Shown: positions 53,555-57,939 of the stretch, piece after piece | Numbering within the stretch: position 1 is the first letter of the stretch | Layout: the number at the start of each line of letters is the position of its first letter | Assembly: GCA_012840855.1 (NCBI GenBank) | Contig: DUVX01000154.1 | Coordinates: 1 to 57,939 of the forward strand | Source: Bacillota bacterium | Lineage (GTDB): Bacteria > Bacillota > Dethiobacteria > DTU022 | Length of the DNA stretch: 57,939 bases | Direction: 5' to 3' | Made by a program: the position numbers and the translations under genes | The notes under the pieces: model-generated | Databases searched by the model: none | Told to the model about the DNA's origin: nothing | What the model saw: the letters and a program-made list of their open reading frames with translations, nothing else

Positions 53555-54979
53555 ATGAATCTGAAACTTTACAATACCCTGACGCGCCGCAAGGAGCAAT
53601 TTGAGCCCCTCGCTCCGCCGCTGGTGACTTTTTATGTTTGTGGACCCACCGTTTATGATTATATTCATATCGGCAACGCCCGGGTCTTTATCATTTTCGA
53701 TCTTGTCCGGCGCTACCTGAACTACCGGGGCTACCGGGTCCGGATGGTGCAAAACTACACTGATATTGACGACAAGATGATCCGGCGGGCCCGGGAGGAG
53801 GGGCATACCGTCGCCGAATTGGCTGACAGGTTTATAGACGCCTACAAAGCTGACACCGCCGGGTTGCTGGTCCGGCCCGCCGATCTGCAGCCCCGGGCAA
53901 CGGAGCATATCGAGCCTATTATTCAGCTGATCAAAAAACTAAAGGAGCGGGGCCTGGCTTACTTCTCCGGCGGCGATATCTATTTTAGTGCCGGAAACTT
54001 TCGCGACTACGGCCGGCTTTCCCACCAGGCTACCGATGAGCTTCTGGCGGGCGCCCGCGTCGAGCCTGGGGAGAAGAAAAGAGAGCCTCTCGACTTCGCT
54101 CTATGGAAAGGGAAAAAAGAAGGGGAGCCGGCCTGGGACAGCCCCTGGGGCGAGGGAAGGCCGGGTTGGCATATTGAATGCTCTTCCATGGCGATGCATT
54201 ATCTGGGAGAAACGATCGATATTCATGCCGGCGGGGCTGACCTCATTTTTCCCCATCATGAAAACGAGATTGCCCAGAGCAGCGGGGCCACAGGGAAACC
54301 TTTTGCCCGTTACTGGCTACATGCCGGATATCTTAATATAGAGGATCGGAAGATGTCGAAATCCCTGGGGAATGTGCTCACTGTCCGTCACCTTTTGAAG
54401 GAGTACGATCCCCGCGATCTGCGCTTTTTCATCCTTTCTGCACATTACCGCAGCCCGCTTAATTTCAGCCGCGAGCTTATCGCCCAGGCTGCCGCCGGCC
54501 GGAAAAGGCTGCAGGAATTCGTGGATAATCTTTACGGAGCCCTGGCCGGGTCCGGCGAAGAGGCGGCGGCGCCGGAGGAGCAGATTCGCACCGCTCTGGC
54601 GGCGGCGCGGCGGCGTTTTAGCGAGGCGATGGACGATGATTTCAACACCGCCGGGGCTATCGCCGCCTTTTTTGAACTGGCCCGGGAGGGGAATATTTAT
54701 CTGCAGAAGGGCCATCCCTACAACAGGGCGCTACTGGAAGAACTCCTTGATTTTTACCGTGAGCGCAATGAGCTTTTCGAAGTGCTGAAGATCCGGCAGC
54801 CTGCTCCCCCGGACGAGGAAGTGCTCCGGGCCATTGCCCAGCGTGAAGAGGCCCGGCGGAAGAAAGACTGGGAGGCGGCGGATCGCATCCGCGATGAGCT
54901 GCAAAAACAGGGGATCGTGCTCGAGGATACCCCCCATGGAACGCGCTGGAAATATGGGGAGGCCACTGGAATTAAATAG
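53555..54979 (+). CDS. cysS: Cysteinyl-tRNA synthetase
   Basis: 474-residue class I synthetase. The HIGH-like motif is HIGN at 38-41, KMSKS is at 266-270, and zinc ligands lie in YVCGPTVYDY, HIECSSMA and the HHENE stretch. The length is normal. ATG start with GAGGTGAGC upstream. It is under the tRNA-Cys T-box and is followed by thyX 36 bases later. A cysE gene, often linked in Firmicutes, is absent. Confidence 0.97.
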   Translation: MNLKLYNTLTRRKEQFEPLAPPLVTFYVCGPTVYDYIHIGNARVFIIFDLVRRYLNYRGYRVRMVQNYTDIDDKMIRRAREEGHTVAELADRFIDAYKADTAGLLVRPADLQPRATEHIEPIIQLIKKLKERGLAYFSGGDIYFSAGNFRDYGRLSHQATDELLAGARVEPGEKKREPLDFALWKGKKEGEPAWDSPWGEGRPGWHIECSSMAMHYLGETIDIHAGGADLIFPHHENEIAQSSGATGKPFARYWLHAGYLNIEDRKMSKSLGNVLTVRHLLKEYDPRDLRFFILSAHYRSPLNFSRELIAQAAAGRKRLQEFVDNLYGALAGSGEEAAAPEEQIRTALAAARRRFSEAMDDDFNTAGAIAAFFELAREGNIYLQKGHPYNRALLEELLDFYRERNELFEVLKIRQPAPPDEEVLRAIAQREEARRKKDWEAADRIRDELQKQGIVLEDTPHGTRWKYGEATGIK

Positions 54980-55015
54980 GGCAAGCGACAGCAAGATTCT
55001 AGGGAAAGGTGATGG

Positions 55016-55705
55016 ATGAATATGCATGTAGAGCTGATTGCCTGGACGCCTCATCCCGAGCGGACCGTGGCGGCGGCGGCGAGGCTGTGTTACTCTCCCG
55101 CTTCGGCGGCGGAGATTGCCCGGACGATGGATCCGGAGAAAATAGAGGCCTTTGTTGCGAAGCTGGTGGAGATGGGGCATCAATCCCCCCTGGAGCATGT
55201 CTCCTTTACCTTTGCCATTGATGGTGTCAGCCGGGCTCTGTCGCACCAGCTGGTCCGGCACCGGATCGCTTCTTATTCCCAGAAGTCGCAGCGCTATGTG
55301 GACGAAAAAGAGTTTACCTGGATCATGCCTCCCTCTATCAAGAAGAACGCCGCTGCTAAAAAGCTATTTGAAGCGCAGATCGAATCGATCCGGCAGTGCT
55401 ATGCCCAACTCTGCGCGATTGTACCGCGGGAGGACGCCCGCTATATCCTGCCCAATGCCTGCGAAACAAAGATTGTTGTGACGATGAATGCGCGGAGTCT
55501 TCTCCATTTTTTCCGAGTGCGCTGCTGCCGGAGAGCGCAGTGGGAGATACGGCGGCTGGCTGAAGCGATGCTGGCCGAAGTGCGCACGGTGGCGCCGGAG
55601 CTGTTCAGGATAGCAGGGCCGCCCTGCGAAACAGATAAAATATGTCCAGAAGGTGAGATGAGCTGCGGTCGACTACAAAAAGAGGAAGATAAAAAGGGGA
55701 GGTAG
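55016..55705 (+). CDS. thyX: Flavin-dependent thymidylate synthase ThyX
   Basis: 229 residues. The ThyX signature is RHRIASYSQKSQRY (the RHRX7S motif), with SPLEHVSFTFAIDGVSRAL before it and CRRAQWEIRRLA after it. It makes dTMP from dUMP with methylene-THF and NADPH through FAD, which suits a folate-rich acetogen. ATG 55016 follows GGGAAAGGTG. Its 3' end overlaps the presumed rlmB start region. Confidence 0.96.
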   Translation: MNMHVELIAWTPHPERTVAAAARLCYSPASAAEIARTMDPEKIEAFVAKLVEMGHQSPLEHVSFTFAIDGVSRALSHQLVRHRIASYSQKSQRYVDEKEFTWIMPPSIKKNAAAKKLFEAQIESIRQCYAQLCAIVPREDARYILPNACETKIVVTMNARSLLHFFRVRCCRRAQWEIRRLAEAMLAEVRTVAPELFRIAGPPCETDKICPEGEMSCGRLQKEEDKKGR

Positions 55706-56474
55706 GGGCGGGCCTGCTAGCAAAGACGGGCTGGTCATCGGCCGCCAACCCGTCCTCGCTGCGCTTCGCCGCGGGCATCTGCAACATATCTATCTCGCCT
55801 CCGAGCAAAGGGGCGCAATTATTGAGCAGATCGTCCGCGCCGCCCGCGCGCAGGGACTCCCCTTGGAGTATGTGCCGGGTAGCGAGCTTGACAGGCTCGC
55901 CCGTGGCGGCAAGCATCAGGGTGTGGTTGCCCTGGCCCCGCCATTCAGGTATCTCTCGCTCGGTGAGCTGCTCAAGCAGGCCAAAACGATCACCAGTGCG
56001 CCTTTTTTGATCATCTGCGCTCATCTGCAGGACCCACAAAACCTCGGTTCGCTGCTGCGCACCGCCGATGCCGCCGGGATGCACGGGATCATTATCCCAG
56101 AGGATCGCAGTGTAAAAGTGACGCCGGCGGTGCGAAAAGTGGCTGCGGGCGCTGCTGAAAGGCTGCCGGTAGCCCGCGTAGTCAACCTGGTGAGCGCTGT
56201 TGGGCAGCTCAAAGAAGCGGGTTTCTGGATCTACGGCGCGGAGGCGGACGGAGCTGATCCCTACTATAATGTCGATTACAGCGGCCCCTTTGCCCTGGTC
56301 ATCGGCTCGGAGGGGAAAGGCCTTTCCCGCCTGCTCCGCCGGCACTGCGACGGCACTATCTCTATTCCTATGCGCCGTGGCACCGGCTCCCTTAACGCGG
56401 CTGTGGCGGCAGCGGTGATCATCTACGCTGCGGCGGCCCAGAGGGAGGGGTGGGTGCCGCGGCCGCGATCGTGA
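55689..56474 (+). CDS. rlmB: 23S rRNA (guanosine-2'-O-)-methyltransferase RlmB (TrmH/SpoU family), start unclear
   Basis: About 261 residues from ATA 55689. The N-terminal substrate domain begins LVIGRQPVLAALRRG. The SPOUT knot motifs are LQDPQNLGSLLRTADAAG, LVIGSEGKGLSRLL and SIPMRRGTGSLNAAVAAAV. The frame is open from 55662 but contains no ATG, GTG or TTG before the conserved segment; GTG 55863 would remove the whole N-terminal domain. ATA 55689 (giving a KRGGRGG basic start) with GAGG three bases upstream, or CTG 55731, are the candidates. It overlaps the end of thyX in another frame, so coupled initiation is likely. The target (Gm2251 in 23S rRNA for E. coli) is inferred from family. Confidence 0.85.
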   Translation: MKRGGRGGPASKDGLVIGRQPVLAALRRGHLQHIYLASEQRGAIIEQIVRAARAQGLPLEYVPGSELDRLARGGKHQGVVALAPPFRYLSLGELLKQAKTITSAPFLIICAHLQDPQNLGSLLRTADAAGMHGIIIPEDRSVKVTPAVRKVAAGAAERLPVARVVNLVSAVGQLKEAGFWIYGAEADGADPYYNVDYSGPFALVIGSEGKGLSRLLRRHCDGTISIPMRRGTGSLNAAVAAAVIIYAAAAQREGWVPRPRS

Positions 56475-56538
56475 GCGAAAATGTCATCTAAACCACAGAT
56501 TCGTCAATATATTACAACAGTTTTTCGGCTGCGGAAGC

Positions 56539-56567
56539 TTGACCAGCCTGCCGGTTTACGTTATAAT
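56539..56567 (+). promoter_or_regulatory. SigA promoter of sigH
   Basis: TTGACC (56539-56544), a 17-base spacer and a perfect TATAAT (56562-56567), 55 bases before the sigH start. Confidence 0.8.
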
Positions 56568-56622
56568 TTATCCGTCAACGAAAGCTTATCCTCCCACAAA
56601 AAATCCCACGGAGGCGATTTAG

Positions 56623-57282
56623 GTGAGCTCTTTAGCCCCTGACGCAAAGGACAGCAGTAATATCTATTTGGAACTTGAGTTCAAAAGCGATGAAGATATT
56701 GTCAGCGAGGCTAAGGAAGGCAACAGTATTGCCCTAGAATTTATGATTCTTAAATATAAAAATTTTGTGAAAGCTAAGGCCCGTTCCTATTTTCTCATCG
56801 GTGCCGATCGCGAGGATATTATTCAGGAAGGGATGATCGGGCTTTACAAGGCTATCCGTGATTTCCGAGGAGACAAGCTCTCTTCCTTCCGCGCTTTTGC
56901 CGAGCTCTGCATTACCCGGCAGATTATTACTGCGATCAAGACCGCCACCCGACAGAAACATATTCCCCTGAATTCTTATGTTTCGCTAAATAAGCCGATC
57001 TATGACGAAGATTCTGACAGAACCCTGCTTGACGTTCTTTCCGGCACGAAGATCACAGACCCCGAGGAGCTGATGATCAATCGGGAGGAGTATAACGATA
57101 TCGAGTATAAGATGGGCGAGATCTTGAGCGACCTGGAATGGAAGGTGTTGACCCTTTACCTGGAGGGGAAATCGTACCAGGAGATCGCTGAAGATCTGGA
57201 GCGTCACGTCAAATCGATCGATAACGCTCTGCAGCGGGTGAAGCGCAAGTTGGAGCGCTACCTGGAGGTGCGCCGGGGCTAG
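56623..57282 (+). CDS. sigH: RNA polymerase sigma factor SigH (Spo0H-type)
   Basis: 219 residues. Region 2 is ALEFMILKYKNFVKAKARSY to DREDIIQEGMIGLYKAIRDF, and region 4 is LSDLEWKVLTLYLEGKSYQEIAEDLERHVKSIDNALQR. The sequence and the position after rlmB match sigma-30/SigH, which directs transition-state and early sporulation genes in Firmicutes; whether this organism sporulates is not shown here. GTG start with GGAGGCG upstream. Confidence 0.94.
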   Translation: MSSLAPDAKDSSNIYLELEFKSDEDIVSEAKEGNSIALEFMILKYKNFVKAKARSYFLIGADREDIIQEGMIGLYKAIRDFRGDKLSSFRAFAELCITRQIITAIKTATRQKHIPLNSYVSLNKPIYDEDSDRTLLDVLSGTKITDPEELMINREEYNDIEYKMGEILSDLEWKVLTLYLEGKSYQEIAEDLERHVKSIDNALQRVKRKLERYLEVRRG

Positions 57283-57316
57283 TTTTGCATTATTGGCCGA
57301 GAATCTTTTTGATCTG

Positions 57317-57345
57317 TTGACATTTATCCCGGGGGCATGTATAAT
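57317..57345 (+). promoter_or_regulatory. Consensus promoter of the tRNA cluster
   Basis: TTGACA (57317-57322), a 17-base spacer and TATAAT (57340-57345), a perfect SigA promoter 16 bases before the first tRNA. A GC-rich GGGGG tract sits inside the spacer. Confidence 0.9.
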
Positions 57346-57361
57346 CGACAAGTGAGTTAAT

Positions 57362-57435
57362 GCGGGTGTAGCTCAATGGTAGAGCGCCAGCTTCCCAAGC
57401 TGGTAACGTGGGTTCGATTCCCATCACCCGCTCCA
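57362..57435 (+). tRNA. tRNA-Gly (CCC)
   Basis: 74 bases with encoded CCA. Acceptor GCGGGTG/CACCCGC; anticodon stem CCAGC/GCTGG with loop TTCCCAA, anticodon CCC reading GGG; T-loop GTTCGATTC present. Confidence 0.93.
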
Positions 57436-57442
57436 GAGACGT

Positions 57443-57520
<78 letters not shown>

Positions 57521-57525
57521 CTATC

Positions 57526-57553
57526 AGGAAATCGCGAAACTGCGGTTTCCTTT
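57526..57553 (+). terminator. Terminator-like hairpin inside the tRNA cluster
   Basis: AGGAAATCGC (57526-57535) pairs with GCGGTTTCCT (57542-57551), 10 bp with one G-U and a 6-base loop, followed by TTTATAT. It lies between tRNA-fMet and tRNA-Thr, where no new promoter is visible. Confidence 0.6.
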
Positions 57554-57566
57554 ATATACTGATATT

Positions 57567-57642
57567 GCTCACGTAGCTCAGGCGGCAGAGCGTATCCTTG
57601 GTAAGGATAAGGCCACCGGTTCGAATCCGGTCGTGAGCTCCA
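57567..57642 (+). tRNA. tRNA-Thr (GGT)
   Basis: 76 bases with encoded CCA. Acceptor GCTCACG/CGTGAGC; anticodon stem TATCC/GGATA with loop TTGGTAA, anticodon GGT; T-loop GTTCGAATC. Confidence 0.93.
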
Positions 57643-57643
57643 C

Positions 57644-57720
57644 GGCGGCGTAGCTCAGCAGGCTAGAGCATGCGGTTCATACCCGCAGTGTCCGGGGTTC
57701 GAGTCCCTGCGCCGCCACCA
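57644..57720 (+). tRNA. Elongator tRNA-Met (CAT)
   Basis: 77 bases with encoded CCA. Acceptor GGCGGCG/CGCCGCC is fully paired; anticodon stem TGCGG/CCGCA with loop TTCATAC. It lacks the initiator marks and closely resembles the Firmicute elongator Met tRNA, not the CAT-anticodon tRNA-Ile2. It is one base after tRNA-Thr. Confidence 0.9.
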
Positions 57721-57811
57721 TTTTTATTTTTTTGTATTGTGGCATAATAAGGCAAGGGTAGACCTGAACGCGATCTGATTTTACGCTTTTACCTAATGAG
57801 GAGGTGCCGAT

Positions 57812-57939
57812 TTGGCGAAGAAAAAATATGAGCGGACGAAGCCCCACTTGAATATCGGGACCATTGGTCATGTCGATCATGGTAAGACCACGTTGACTGC
57901 AGCGGTGACATCCTGTCTTTCCAGTGCGGGTTTTGCGCA
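57812..57939 (+). CDS. tuf: Elongation factor Tu, N-terminal part
   Basis: The first ~42 codons are visible; the gene runs out of the window. The sequence [30 protein letters not shown] contains the EF-Tu G1 loop GHVDHGKT. The start is a TTG at 57812, preceded by a perfect AGGAGGTG five bases upstream; the ATG at 57796 is out of frame. TTG is unexpected for one of the most abundant cell proteins. tRNA genes directly before tuf are a common arrangement. Confidence 0.95.
   Translation, partial: MAKKKYERTKPHLNIGTIGHVDHGKTTLTAAVTSCLSSAGFA

Noticed and set aside
55863-56474. rlmB starting at GTG 55863
   Set aside because: It removes the conserved N-terminal substrate domain, which is intact in the same open frame upstream.
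57644-57720. tRNA-Ile2 with CAT anticodon
   Set aside because: Acceptor and D-arm sequence agree with the Firmicute elongator Met tRNA and not with the Ile2 pattern.

Overview
The window reads as a chromosome segment from an anaerobic, low-to-medium GC-leaning-high Firmicute of the Clostridia type. The evidence is the CtsR-McsA-McsB-ClpC operon, a tRNA-Cys T-box leader, a SigH-type sigma factor next to RlmB/ThyX/CysS, CarD-PIN/TRAM-IspD order, consensus SigA promoters and frequent TTG/GTG starts with strong Shine-Dalgarno (SD) sites. A complete CODH/acetyl-CoA synthase gene cluster with the methyl-branch genes acsE, metV and metF marks it as an acetogen or a syntroph that runs the Wood-Ljungdahl pathway in one or both directions. 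The species cannot be named from sequence alone.

Layout. 1-5.0 kb: the end of a crotonase, an AMP-forming long-chain acyl-CoA ligase, and a convergent sulfur-transfer block (thiI, cysteine desulfurase, NifU-like scaffold). 5.1-8.0 kb: nadA-nadC plus a thioredoxin-reductase-like flavoprotein. 8.0-10.8 kb: bacterial NHEJ (ku, and a LigD whose ligase and polymerase parts are separated by one in-frame TAA). 11.0-16.6 kb: MgtC-like membrane protein, then the ctsR heat-shock operon with a recognisable CtsR box. 16.8-26.8 kb: cooC-acsA-acsB-acsC-acsD-acsE-metV-metF. 26.9-29.8 kb: thiolase, crotonase and 3-hydroxyacyl-CoA dehydrogenase, bounded by hairpins. 29.9-36.9 kb: YhaM-type nuclease, a TPR/HTH protein, sirtuin, pyrC-pyrK-pyrD and endonuclease IV. 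37.1-42.3 kb (minus strand): a Cys-rich small protein and a branched-chain amino acid ABC transporter, with an intrinsic terminator between the binding-protein gene and the permease genes. 42.7-45.7 kb: carD, PIN/TRAM protein, ispD, ispF. 45.7-52.8 kb: the full F1Fo-ATPase operon. 52.9-57.3 kb: a small zinc-ribbon protein, T-box-controlled cysS, thyX, rlmB and sigH. 57.3 kb to the end: four tRNA genes and the start of tuf.

How the genes fit together. CODH/ACS with AcsCDE and MetVF converts methyl-THF + CO + CoA to acetyl-CoA (or the reverse). Thiolase, crotonase and hydroxyacyl-CoA dehydrogenase connect acetyl-CoA to C4 acyl-CoA, and the acyl-CoA ligase and partial crotonase at the left end point to fatty-acid activation as well. 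The ATP synthase is the expected partner for energy conservation in such a metabolism; its c-subunit lacks the hydroxyl residue typical of Na+-type rotors.

The least ordinary features are three places where a conserved protein lacks a normal start or is broken by a stop: ligD (in-frame TAA), ispD/ispF (a -1 register at an A3G6 run, no ATG/GTG/TTG for ispF) and rlmB (no ATG/GTG/TTG in front of its conserved N-terminus). No CRISPR array, prophage or intact insertion sequence was seen.
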